Shown here in pieces: positions 44,910 to 55,845 of a DNA stretch of 64,000 nucleotides. The stretch comes from Flaveria trinervia. Taxonomy: Eukaryota > Streptophyta > Magnoliopsida > Asterales > Asteraceae. A model generated the notes under the pieces. It saw only the letters and a list, made by a program, of their open reading frames with translations. It was not told where the DNA came from and searched no databases. The position numbers and the translations under genes were made by a program. The stretch is taken from contig CM046458.1 of assembly GCA_025506515.1 (NCBI GenBank), positions 39,113,940 through 39,177,939 of the forward strand, written 5' to 3'. Position 1 is the stretch's first letter, and each line of letters opens with the position of its first letter.

Positions 44910-45808
44910 TGGTTTTATAGAACACAAAATAAACAAGTTTAACCTTTTAAACTTTCTGAGAAACGCAGCGGAAGTATAGCATTATAACATGTTTATAAAC
45001 TGAAAATTTCATGTTCTTAATGATGTTTTATGATGGAAAAAAACAAACCCAAATCAAAAGGATCTTTAATATGTGAATGAACAAGCTATGAACATATGTT
45101 AAACTACATAAAATCATAGCTTCAATGAGCTGTGATAACTACCTTATTCAGCAGCAAAACGACCAAAGAAAGGGAGATTTTGGATGCTAAAATTGACCAA
45201 GACTTCAAGTGTAGAGGTCCTCAAGCTTGTATACCCAAAGCCCTTTGCTAAACACCTTCTTTTTAGAAGAACACTACACCAAAATCACTCCAAACTCCTC
45301 CAATGCTGCTGCTTGGCCGAAAGTTTAGAGAGAGAGAGTGAGGAGTTTTTGGTCTATTGCATGTGAAGAGATTGGATGGAGATCAAGGAAATCAAGACTT
45401 GTTAATGTGTGTGGTGTTCAAGGCAAAAGGTCCAATAATAAAACAAAGGGGGGGCGGCCGAAAGTTTTTTTCAAAAGGGTTCCCCCCTTTTTTTAAATTG
45501 AACACATACACACAAGTTTAATGGTCTTGTAACTAGATATACAATTAACCATTTAATTGTATGTACAAGTTATATAACTTATACAATTAATCATTAACTT
45601 ATAAGTTATAATCTCTCATTATTATTTGGTGTCATCTAACCAATTTAAATAACACATCAAATAATATTATTGAACAAAATATCCTAATAAGTTGTTCCCT
45701 CTCATATGCAACTTATTTAGAAAACCATTTTCTAAATTGGTGTACATATTTAATTGCATGATCATATCATCAATTGAATATTAATTGGTGTTTTCTAAGT
45801 TTGTTTAT
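44910..45808 (-). repeat. 5' LTR of element D, outer end missing
   Basis: It matches 36902-37800. It stops near TTGTTTA; the matching part of the other LTR (about 37801-37875) is absent. Confidence 0.88.
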
Positions 45809-45825
45809 ACCACCTCTCTTTTTTT

Positions 45826-46279
45826 AAATAGTCACTTAAATTAAAAAATAATTAATTAATTCCTTATAAGATTATGAAGATTCATTGATAAATTAAGAAA
45901 AGATGTTTCTTTATCAATGTTATTTCTAAAAAATATTTTTTTTTATAAAATAAGAATTTTTCTAAAGCATCAACCATTTTTTTAAAAATGAAACATCTTA
46001 AAATTGATGTATTTAAAAAGAAAACTTTTATATAAAATAAAAATAATTAAAATTAGAAGTTATAATAAGAAACTTTTAAAAATGAGATTTTTAATACGAT
46101 TTATTTTATATAAATGGTTAATTTTTTTTGGAAAAAAAATTACAACTAAAGTTCAAATATTAGTATTATTATTTTATTACTTGTAGTTATCATTTATAAT
46201 TATTACTCATATATAATTTTAATCATATCTGATTTTAAAATATCATTTTATACTTCATAAAGTTTCATTATAATTAATA
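45826..46279 (+). repeat. Tandem AT-rich unit T1, left part
   Basis: It matches 55915-56363 of unit T2 and stops at the element E insertion. The rest continues at 54420. Confidence 0.8.
46275..46279. other. Target site duplication of element E, left copy
   Basis: TAATA directly precedes the LTR and is repeated at 54415-54419. Confidence 0.85.
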
Positions 46280-48409
46280 TGTAAGGCCCCGTTCCCGGGC
46301 ACCTCACAGTTGGTCAATCACAGCAGTTAAAAACACTACACATTATAATTATACAAACTAAAGCAGCGGAAATGATTTATCAAAAACCATTCATTTCATT
46401 TAGAACACTGTTGTTAAGCAATGCATCATCATTTTACTGTATACAAAAGAATTGTTTTACTGCATTACAAAACAACAGGAACATAGAATACGAATGGATG
46501 TCAGTCTTTCCGGGCCGAGTAGCTTCACCCTCGTGCCATCCTCAGTAATAATTACCTGCCAACTGAAAATGTATAAAAGTCAGCGTTGCTGAGTGAGTTC
46601 TAGTTTTAAAAGTAATAAAATACTTTCTATATGTTGTATATGAAAATACTCTTTTCTGTAAAATACAACTATGTACTGTATATGCGAGCACGCATTAACT
46701 ATATGAACAAATACTGTTCTTTCTCTTTACTGTATGCCTTGTCTGTTCTGTAAACTTTTATCTTTATCTTTCACTTTCTGTAGGACCAATAAGCAATACC
46801 CCAACTACATGCACGATGGAAAACGGGTGATGGGCCATCTATATCCCTCGAAAGGGTCAACTGTATCCCTCGAAAGGGTCAACTGTATCCCTTGAAAGGG
46901 TCAACTGTATCCCTCGAAAGGGTCAACTGTATCCCTCGAAAGGGTTCTGTGTACTGTGTACAAGGCCGACCCAATCACCCAAGGCACACTACAAAGGTCC
47001 TGCCAATCTCAATTGATTGGCCCTGTGTGCATAATAGGGTAGCTAACCCACAGCACAGTTGAGCTAACGACAACATGGCCGTGTATCTCCTGTAAGCTTG
47101 CAAGACTTGTTAACATTTTCATTAATGTTCCTCTTCTTTTCTTTATTGCTATTTATCTTTATTATTACGATATACTTTACGTTACGATAATAAACATACC
47201 ATGTAAAGTCACATACTATAAGTAATAATAATATTAGCAATAATAATAATAATAAGGAACAATCATAACCATGCATGAAACATCATCATAAATAAGCCCC
47301 AGACAACCCTCGGACAAAACCCTAAAAGCACAGACTCCCAGAAAATTCTGTAAAAATTCTAAGTGCTTAGGCGCTTTGGCACTATTGGGGAGCATGAGCC
47401 CTGTTTGGGCGTTTCATCACTATGTAGGCGCATCAGCCAACACTTAAATCATTTTATCACTTAGGCACATGAACTATTCAGGCGCATGGGCACTATTCGG
47501 GCGCATGAACACTTAGGCGCATGGGTTATTCGGAGGCATGGACACTTAGGCGCATGAGCCACTTGGGCGCATGGGCACTATTGGGGCGCATGGCCCTACA
47601 CTTAGTCGTCCGACTAATATTTCTAGGCGCATGGACCACTGTTCCGGTGCATGGGCTATACTTAAACATTTCTAGGGAAATCTTAGGCGCATGGGTTACT
47701 GTTCAGGCGCATGGATTACACTTAAATCCTTCTATGGCATTTTCGAGCGTATGAGCCTTATCTAGGCGCATGAACCTTCTGTGTAACATTTTTGTAGTAT
47801 GTTTTCAAACCTAAATCATCAAAACCATCTGTTCTAAGTTTAATATGGCTATTCTAAACATGAACAACCTATAAGCATTCAAGAATCAACATCCAACAAG
47901 CATAATACATACGGGTAAACATACATAAACTTTGAAAATCGTTTTAATACATTTTCAGCCCCAAAGATGTTTAGAACAAGTAGAAATCGGGGTCTAGAAC
48001 TCACCTGGTGCAACTTGGGTGTTTCTTCCTTCAAACCCTTTTGCAAATGAGTTCAAACACCTAAAAACACCACCAAACACACACACCCGAGCACATACAC
48101 AAACACATAAGCACATAAGCATATAATCGAGATAAAACCCGTCATAGATACATAAAACCTTGAATTCTTACCTTGAATTCACTTTCTCTGCTTCTTTTTT
48201 CTTCAACCGAGAGTTTCTCTGCTCTCTCTCTCTCTAAATTCGAGTGAAAATGGTGATGTGAAATGAGGGTGGGCGGCCATGCCCACCTTTACACCAACTT
48301 TTTCAAAGATTTGTCGTTTTGGACACTTTTAGTCCTTTCACTTGGACTTTATTATTTTTCTTTCATTTATTCTTCATGTCTTGTCTTTTTAAAATAACCG
48401 GGTGTTACA
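46280..48409 (-). repeat. 3' LTR of element E (full)
   Basis: It is 2,130 bp, starting TGTAAGGCCCC and ending GGGTGTTACA on the plus strand. It holds five tandem units containing CCCTCGAAAGGG (46848-46945) and many GGCGCATG words (47345-47770). The next bases, GTCCACCCCCCTTA on the plus strand, are the PPT in reverse. Confidence 0.93.
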
Positions 48410-48424
48410 AGTCCACCCCCCTTA
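48410..48424 (-). other. Polypurine tract of element E
   Basis: On the minus strand TAAGGGGGGTGGACT lies directly before the LTR start TGTAACACCCGG. Confidence 0.85.
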
Positions 48425-48480
48425 TATAGGTTTCGTCCCCGGAACCTGTTATTCCTCGAACAGATGAGGATAATGCTGCC

Positions 48481-49071
48481 TTATCTCCTCCTCAGTCTCC
48501 CATGTAGACTCGGATCCCTTCCTGTGATTCCACTGTACACGCACAAGAGGAACCACTTTTTTTGCAGCCTTTTCTCTTTATGATCGATGATTGCCACTGG
48601 TTGCTCCACATAATTGAGCCTTTCGTCTACTTTGATAACCTCCAGTGGAACAATCATGTCTTCATCGGCTAAACACTTTCTCAGATGAGATACATGGAAT
48701 GTTGGGTGAATCCCACTTAACTCATCCGGTAATTCCAACCCATAGGCCACCTCTCCTACTCGAGCAATGATTCGGAAATGGCCTATATATCTTGGGCTCA
48801 ACTTTCCTTGCTTCCTGAACCGGATAATACCCTTCCAAGGTGATACCTTCAACATAACCCGGTCACCCACCTGGAACTCGATCGGTCTGCGTCGTCTATC
48901 GGCATACGACTTCTGCCTATCCTTAGCTGCCTTCATGAAGGCTTTAATCTTCTCAAGCTTCTCAGTCGTAGCCTCGATTATCTCGACGCTCCCTAATTCC
49001 TTTTGACCAATATCACCCCAACAAATGGGTGTTCTGCATCGCCTACCGTATATCATCTCGTATGGTGGCAT
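48481..49071 (-). pseudogene. Integrase C-terminus and chromodomain-like tail of element E
   Basis: It contains MPPYEMIYGRRCRTPICW and the C-terminal GPY/F-type region around VGDRVMLKVSPWKG, LSPRYIGHFRII and GIHPTFHVSHLRKCL. A short tail (VAIIDHKEKRLQ ... VYSGITGRDPSLHGRL) resembles a frameshifted chromodomain (from recall, the family motif includes a VQW...SxTWE block). Chromodomains steer integration into heterochromatin. It is separated from the core by a frame break near 49100. Confidence 0.82.
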
Positions 49072-49131
49072 GCCAATGCTGGCATGATAGCTATTGTTGT
49101 GCGAGAATTCGGCTAACGGTAAGTGGTCATC

Positions 49132-49718
49132 TCAGCTTCCCCCAAAATCAATCACATATGCCCGAAGCATATCTTCCAATGTCTGAATGGTCCTTTCTGT
49201 CTGACCATTAGTTTGGGGATGATAACCCGTGCTAATATGTAACCTCGTCCCTATAGCATGGTGGAATTTCTTCCAGAATATAGACGTAAACCAGGTGTCA
49301 CGATCAGACACAATGGACACCGGCACACCATGACGAGTTACAATCTCCTTGATGAACAGGTCAGCCAACCTCTTAGATGAATATGTCTCGCGGATCGGTA
49401 GGAAGTGGGCACTCTTCGTCAGACGGTCGACAATCACCCATATGGCATCATACCCTTTTGGAGTACGCGGCAGCTTCGTAATGAAATCTATGGTGATGTG
49501 CTCCCACTTCCATTCTGGTATATCGAAGGTTGGATTTTCCCATACGGCTTCTGATGTTCGACATTCACTTGCAAACAAGTAAGGCACTTACGCACATACT
49601 CCACCACGTCACCCTTCATACCCGGCCACCAATAATCTTTCTTCATATCTTGATACATCTTTGTGGCACCAGGATGAATGGAGTATCGAGTCTTGTGAGC
49701 TTCATCCAAAATCCTCAC
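49132..49718 (-). pseudogene. Integrase zinc finger and catalytic core of element E
   Basis: 49488-49718 carries the HHCC finger (EAHKTRYSIHPG ... CLTCLQVN). 49132-49587 carries the core: ITIDFITKLPRTPKGYD (first Asp), GVPVSIVSDRDTWFTS (second Asp) and QTNGQTERTIQTLEDMLR (Glu). The two frames overlap near 49500-49587, so a frameshift lies there. Confidence 0.9.
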
Positions 49719-49934
49719 ACATAGATCCCCGAAACGAGGAACCTACACTCGTCCAAATCGGGTTTTAACACCAAGTGTGTTTTCACCCAATTCCCCAACC
49801 AGACCTCTCATTCTTTCAGAGTTTAGATGATCTTCTTTTAATGCCTTATCTTAAAACTCCTTAACTTGCTTCATTACATCATAGGTCATGATCAGTTGAT
49901 ATGCTTTCACCCGAATCGGCTCGGGCCTCTCCTT

Positions 49935-51260
49935 TCAGCTAAGAGCATCAGCCACCACGTTGGCTTTGCCCGGATGGTAATGGATCTCGCAATCATAATC
50001 CTTTATAAGCTCCAACCATCGTCTTTGCCTCATGTTCAGATTCTTCTGCTCGAAGAAGTACTTCAAGCATTTGTGGTCAGTGAAAATGGTGCACTTCGTC
50101 CCGTACAGATAGTGCCTCCAAATCTTTAGTGCGAAGACCACGACTGCTAGCTCCAAGTCATGAGTAGGGTAGTTGACCTCATGAACTTTCAACTGTCGGG
50201 ATGTGTAGGCTATAACCTTCTCTCTCTGCATTAATACACACCCCAACCCCGAGTAAGAAGCATCTGAATATACCACTAAATCCTCGCTTCCTTCGGGTAA
50301 TGACAAGATAGGATCTTGAGTCAACCTCACCTTTAACTCCTCGAACGCATGTTCTTGAGCTTGACCCCATATAAAATTTACATCCTTTCGGGCCAACTTG
50401 GTCAGTGGAGAAGCGATCTTGGAAAAGTCCTGAATGAACCTTCGATAATACCCTGCCAACCCCAAGAAACTACGAATCTCAGATGGCGTCTTTGGAGACT
50501 TCCATTGCATCACTGCCTCCACCTTTACAGGGTCTACCATAATCCCCTCGGGATTTATCACGTGACCTAAGAATTGAACTTCGTGAAACCAGAACGCGCA
50601 CTTGGAGAATTTTGCATATAATTTCTCCCTTCTCAACGTCTCTAACACCTCTCGAATATGATCAGCATGCTTCTCCTTGCTCTTCGAATAAATCAGGATA
50701 TCATCAATAAACACAATCACTGATTTATCTAACATTGGCCGACACACTCGATTCATCAAATCCATAAAAGCAGCTGGCGCATTGGTCAGACCAAATGACA
50801 TGACAAGGAATTCATAGTGATTGTAACGCGTGCGAAAAGTTGTTTTAGGTATATCTTGCTCCTTCATCTTCAGCTGATGGTAACCAGATCGAAGATCTAT
50901 CCTTGAAAACCAGCTGGCACCTTGGAGCTGATCAAACAAATCATCAATCCTCGGTAAGGGGTATCGGTTCTTCACTGTCAGCTTGTTCAGCTCATGGTAG
51001 TCGATGCACATCCTCATGCTACCGTCTTTCTTCTTCACAAACAGGACCGGAGCACTCCTGGGAGAGATACTCGGTCTAATGAACCCCTTATCGAGCAGCT
51101 CTTGCAACTGCTCCATCAACTCTTTCATTTCTGTTGGAGCTAACCGATACGGTGCTTTGGCAACGGGTTGAGCACCGGGTATCAAATCAATTTGGAACTC
51201 AATCTCGCGATCCAGTGACACGCCGGGTAAGTCTTCCGGGAATACGTCCGAAAGTCGCAC
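49935..51260 (-). pseudogene. Reverse transcriptase and RNase H of element E, long open frame
   Basis: The 441-residue open frame holds RMCIDYHELNKLTVKNRYPLP, SRIDLRSGYHQLKM, VMSFGLTNAPAAFM and the active site FIDDILIYSK (about plus 50690-50715). It continues with FLGLAGYYRRFIQDFS, then RNase H (VVYSDASYSGLGCVLM, HDLELAVVVFALKIWRHYL, TDHKCLKYFF) and HPGKANVVADALS. All gypsy RT and RNase H landmarks are present. It is one of the few long uninterrupted pol frames in the window, but adjacent domains are out of frame. Confidence 0.93.
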
Positions 51261-52029
51261 ACCACTGGTACTTCAGATAATTGCGGTACCGACGCAACAC
51301 ATCTTTTACGTAGGCCAAGTAGGCACTACATCCATGTCTTATGCACTTCCCTGCCATCGCCATCGAAATCATCTTCGTGATCGTAGTAACGCGATCTCCA
51401 TAAATCGTAACCAAACTCTCATCGGACGCAACTAATCGAATGATCTTCTTACGACATACGATGTTTGCTTCATAGGTTGCTAACCAATCCATCCCTAGTA
51501 CTACATCAAATCCACCTAGGGGTATCACGTGTAACCTAGTAGCAAACCTACGACCTTCTAGTTCTATGGCATAGTCCTCTATCACATCAGTAATTCTAGT
51601 GGACTTACCAATAGCAGTTTCTACATCGAATGGTGCACTAACCTTTCTACTACTAACAGACAGCTTAGCACAGAAAGTAGTGGAAATAAAACTCCTACTA
51701 GAACCGGAATCAAACAATACAGAGGCACAAGTTTGGTTTACTAGAAACATACCTGACACAACATCGAGATTAGCTCTGGCTTCCTCACGGGTCATAGTGT
51801 AAGCTCTAGCACTTGCCCTCTGCCCTCCTTCCTCCGGCTTCTTCTTCTCCGCTCCAGAGCTCTCCGCCCTCGGATTCTTACAGTCTCTAGCGATATGGCC
51901 AGGCTGGCCACACCTGAAGCATACATTCATTCCCATCCTGCACTCACCAGTATGCTCTCTTCCACACTTGCCACACTTCTTCAACCCTGCACCAGATGTG
52001 ACCATACGTCGGTCACCCACCTTCGCCAC
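51199..52029 (-). pseudogene. gag zinc knuckles and protease of element E
   Basis: CGKCGREHTGEC and CFRCGQPGHIARDC are zinc knuckles; the second is a perfect C-x2-C-x4-H-x4-C. The retropepsin follows with ASVLFDSGSSRSFIS (catalytic DSG) and VVLGMDWLATYEANIVC. The frame then leaves the RT frame near 51260. Confidence 0.9.
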
Positions 52030-52030
52030 C

Positions 52031-52852
52031 TTATTGTTTGGAGCGGCTCTACCACGCCCAAATCGTTTTCCATTCCGGTTCCGCCACCACCATCCTTCTT
52101 ATTCACCTCAGCCACCACCACCTCGCACTCATCATATAATCTACCAGCCAAATCAACCGCCGACCTAAAAGTGCTCGGCCAGGTGGCGATCATATGCCTA
52201 CGGATATCCGCTGGCAGCCCGTGGATGTATCTTTTAATCTTTCATGACAGTGGTATCACTTGATCGGGCACCAGCCGCGCCATTTCATTAATTTAGTGGT
52301 GTACTGCCGGTGAGTCATCGTTCCCGCCTCCAGCTGCAGGAAATTTCTTTCTACATTGTCCATCTCTTTGTGAGGACAGAATTCCTCAATCACTAGCTTC
52401 TTCAATTCATGGCATCTCATTCTCCCAATGACCCTTCTACCCTCGGCTTGGACAATGTTATCCCACCAGCACAAAGCCAAGTCCACAAAAGAATGGGTAG
52501 CGAATTTTACCTTCTGATCTTTACGGCACTCACTGATATCGAGGACAACCTCCATTTCCCTCACCCACCGGTGAGCAGCTGCAACAGTGTCGTTTCCATC
52601 GAAAGTAGGGGGCTTGCATCTCATAAACGTCCCATAGTTATAGCCTCGGGTCGCCTCCAGCACAGGCTCCTTTTCTTCCTCCTCCTCATCATCAGAGAGA
52701 ACCGTTTCCGGCTCAGGTTGTTCCCGTCCTCCCGAGGACCTGTTTCTTTCCTTTCTTTCCACTTCCCTTACTGCTTTGATCACTTCGGTCATCACAGCCG
52801 ATGCGCGATGGAAAACGGGTGATGGGCTATCTATATCCCTCGAAAGGGTCAA
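52031..52852 (-). pseudogene. gag capsid region of element E, N-terminus replaced by LTR sequence
   Basis: The frame 52256-52852 reads from an ATG inside LTR sequence, then after 52800 into gag: RCKPPTFDGNDTVAAAHRWVREMEVVLDI, FATHSFVDLALCWWDNIV, EFCPHKEMDNVERNFLQLEAG. This is the Retrotrans_gag type of capsid domain. A frameshift near 52256 precedes the 52030-52250 part. The true N-terminus is deleted. Confidence 0.85.
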
Positions 52853-54414
52853 CTATATCCCTCGAAAGGGTTAATTGTATCCCTCGAAAGGGTCAATTGT
52901 ATCCCTCGAAAGGGTCAACTGTATCCTTGAAAGAGGTCAACTGTATCCCTCGAAAGGGTTCTGTGTATTGTGTACAAGGTCGACCCAATCACCCAGGACA
53001 CGCTACAAAGGTCCTGCCAATCTCAATTGATTGGACCTGTGTGCATAATAGGATAGCTAACCCGCAACACAGTTGAGCTAATGACAACATGGTCGTGTAC
53101 CTCCTGTAAGCTTGCAAGACTTGTTAACATTTTCATTATTGTTCTTCTTCTTTTCTTTATTGCTCTTTCTCTTTATTATTACGATATACTTTACGTTACG
53201 ATAATAAACATACCACGTAAAGTCACATAATATAAGTAGTAATAATATTAGCAATAATAATAATAAGGAACAATCATAACCATGCATGAAACATCATCAT
53301 ATATGAGCCCCAGACAACCCTCTGGCAAAACTCTAAAAGCACAGACTCCCAGAAAATTCTGTAAAAATTCTAAGTGCTTAGGAGCTTTGGCACTATTGGG
53401 GCGCATGAGCCTTGTTTGGGCGTTTCATCACTATGTAGGCGCATCAGCCAACACTTAAATCATTTTATCACTTAGGCGCATGAACTATTCAGGCACATGG
53501 GCACTATTCGGGCGCATGAACACTTAGACGCATGGACACTTAGGAGCATGAGCCACTTGGGCGCATGGGCACTATTGGGGCGCATGGCCCTACACTTAGT
53601 CGTCTGACTAATATTTCTAGGCGCATGGACCACTGTTCAGGTGCATGGGCTATACTTAAACATTTCTAGGGCAATCTTAGGCGCATGGGTTACTGTTCAG
53701 GCGCATGGGTTACTGTTCAGGCGCATGGATTACACTTAAATCCTTCTATAGCATTTTCGAGCGTATGAGCCTTATCTAGGCGCATGAACCTTCTGTGTAA
53801 CATGTTTCTAGTATGTTTTTAAACCCAATCATCAAAACCATCTGTTCTAAGTTTAATATGGCTATTCTAAACATGAACAACCTATAAGCATTCAAGAATC
53901 AACATTCAACAAGCATAATACATACGAGTAAACATACATAAACTTTGAAAATCGTTTTAATACATTTTCAGCCCCAAAGATATTTAAAACAAGTAGAAAC
54001 CGGGGTCTAGAACTCACCTGGTGCAACTTGGGTGTTTCTTCCTTCAAACCCTTTTGCAAATGAGTTCAAACACCTAAAAACACCACCAAACACACACACC
54101 CGAGCACATACACAAACACATAAGCACATAAGGATATAACCAGGATAAAACCCGTCATAGATACATAAAACCTTGAATTCACTTTCCCTACTTTTTTCTT
54201 CAACCGAGAGTTTCTCTGCTCTCTCTCTCTCTCTCTCTCTAAAACCGAGTGAAAATGGTGATGTGAAATGAGGGCGGGCGGCCATGCCCACCTTTACACT
54301 AACTTTTTCAAAGATTTGTCCTTTTGGACACTTTTAGTCCTTCCACTTGGACTTTATTGTTTTTCTTTCATTTATTCTTCATGTCTTGTCTTTTTAAAAT
54401 AACCGGGTGTTACA
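52801..54414 (-). repeat. 5' LTR of element E, truncated at its gag side
   Basis: It matches 46809-48409 of the full LTR, including CCCTCGAAAGGG units (52835-52960, about six) and GGCGCATG words. One extra GCGCATGGGTTACTGTTCAG unit is present near 53680-53720. It has lost the region matching 46280-46808. Confidence 0.92.
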
Positions 54415-55650
54415 TAATATTTTATTTTATAACTCGTAATATATGGGTTTACTAGTGTTAGTATTATATAAATAAAAATCAACAACTAATCAAATTTATT
54501 TTTTCAACCAATTATGTAATACATTTAATTTTATTTACGTTGTTGTGTTATTATAATAATTTAACTTTCCACCTCTCGTGTAATACACATGTAACTAAAG
54601 CTAATTAAATATGACAGAAAAGCGAGAAAAAATTATTGAGTAGCAGTATGATATTGACATGCGTCCTCCTAGATATCTATTTACTAGAGTGGGAGATTTT
54701 ATGAGTTTATTATTTGAAAATATGGAAAAAACCAAAAAACAATGTTAGCTATTGCGAGGAAATTTCATTGCAATCGGTGGTAGTTATTTTAAATAAAAAA
54801 ATCTATCGTGACTAACTTTCATCGCTACAAAAATATTATTGTGAATTCATGAAAAAATTTTAATCATCAATATGTTTTAGTGATAACCCTTTTAGAGACT
54901 AAGTTTAGTCACAATAGTTTGCTTTAGTGATGACAAATATAGCGACGCACTTTTGGGGTGTTACGACTGAGGAATAACGGCCACCATATAGCAACTAAAT
55001 TTCATCACAAGAGATTTTAAAGACCATTTTTAACATAATACGTTAAAACAATTGAGTCGCTAAAGGCCCAAGTTTATTGTAGTGATATTGCACCCTGAAT
55101 ACAAGCAATCTGTTCAACAACTAAGTTAATGCAATTTCATCTTTGATTTCCTTCTTTATTTGAATTCCCATAAATGCTTATTCTCATTTTGAAAAACCTA
55201 TAACCAAACATATTTTACATAAATAAACGGAAAACCAAAATAAATAAAAATTAACTATTCCAGCAACATAAAATCTGGGTGAAGGATATAAGGAGTCAGG
55301 CGGCACTCTTATTTTCGTCAATAGTGTTATTTTCGGTCTGGTGGTTTAAATTTTTGGTCCGTAGTATAAATCTTTTTATATGCATCAAGTCGCCCCCTAA
55401 AAACAATTATTTTCGCCCCCGTCCCCTTATTGAAGTGCTTAAGCTGCGTCACCAACTTTAAAGTTATTATATACCATATCTTACCATCCACATATATGTT
55501 ATTGACTTGAACCTTCCTACACGTCTGGAAATATCAGTCAATGCATGTAGTCAATCAAGCCTATTACTGGACATTGAGGACCACTATAATTTAAGTTTTC
55601 TTTTACATCCGCCAATAATCTGAATGAGCAAAAGAACCTAGAATTATGAT
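54415..55650 (+). repeat. Tandem AT-rich unit T1, right part
   Basis: It continues T1 after the element E target duplication and aligns with 56360-57580 of T2. It holds a CACTA-like terminus near 55072-55086 (TTTATTGTAGTG) and GCGAC/GTCGC words. The last ~150 bases may be promoter-side sequence of the WAK-like gene, since they lie directly before its first exon. 55279-55461 is an insignificant frame. Confidence 0.7.
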
Positions 55651-55845
55651 TCATGTTAGGATACAAGAAAAAACAACAAAGTTACCACATATTTATAATA
55701 TTTACAACGTCCACAAATGAATTTGCTCCTCGTTACGCGAAGCCAGGATGCCAAAACAAGTGCAAGAATATTATTATCCCATACCCTTTTGGGATCGGTC
55801 CCAACTTTTCCATCAACCGATGGTACGTAGTCGATTGCAACACCC

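Larger units (their letters stand above)
36902..45808 (-). mobile_element. Element D: Ty1/copia retrotransposon on the minus strand
   Basis: The LTRs are at 36902-37875 (3' LTR) and 44910-45808 (5' LTR, outer end lost). A PPT, gag, protease, integrase, RT and RNase H lie in copia order on the minus strand. A PBS-like TGGCATCAAGAGCC is at plus 44892-44905. It lacks an aORF, so it is a different copia lineage from A, B and S. It lies in element C's right LTR. The right outer flank is a different repeat (45826 on), so a deletion removed about 70-85 bases of the 5' LTR and adjoining C sequence. Confidence 0.88.
46280..54414 (-). mobile_element. Element E: Ty3/gypsy chromovirus-type retrotransposon on the minus strand, 5' end deleted internally
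   Basis: The 3' LTR is 46280-48409, the 5' LTR remnant is 52801-54414, and the target duplication TAATA is perfect. The minus-strand order is gag, protease, RT, RNase H, integrase, then an integrase C-terminus with chromodomain-like tail, which is the gypsy order. The 5' LTR has lost its last ~529 bases together with PBS, leader and gag start, and is fused to gag at 52800. The intact target duplication means the deletion came after insertion, or the deleted form was itself the inserted copy. Confidence 0.92.

Noticed and set aside
47521..47754. Plus-strand frame with repeated LGAW-type peptides
   Set aside because: It reads through the GGCGCATG array of the element E LTR. The peptide repeat only reflects the DNA words.
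54007..54291. Minus-strand frame in the element E 5' LTR
   Set aside because: Inside the LTR near its start, with CT and CA microsatellite content, and no domain.
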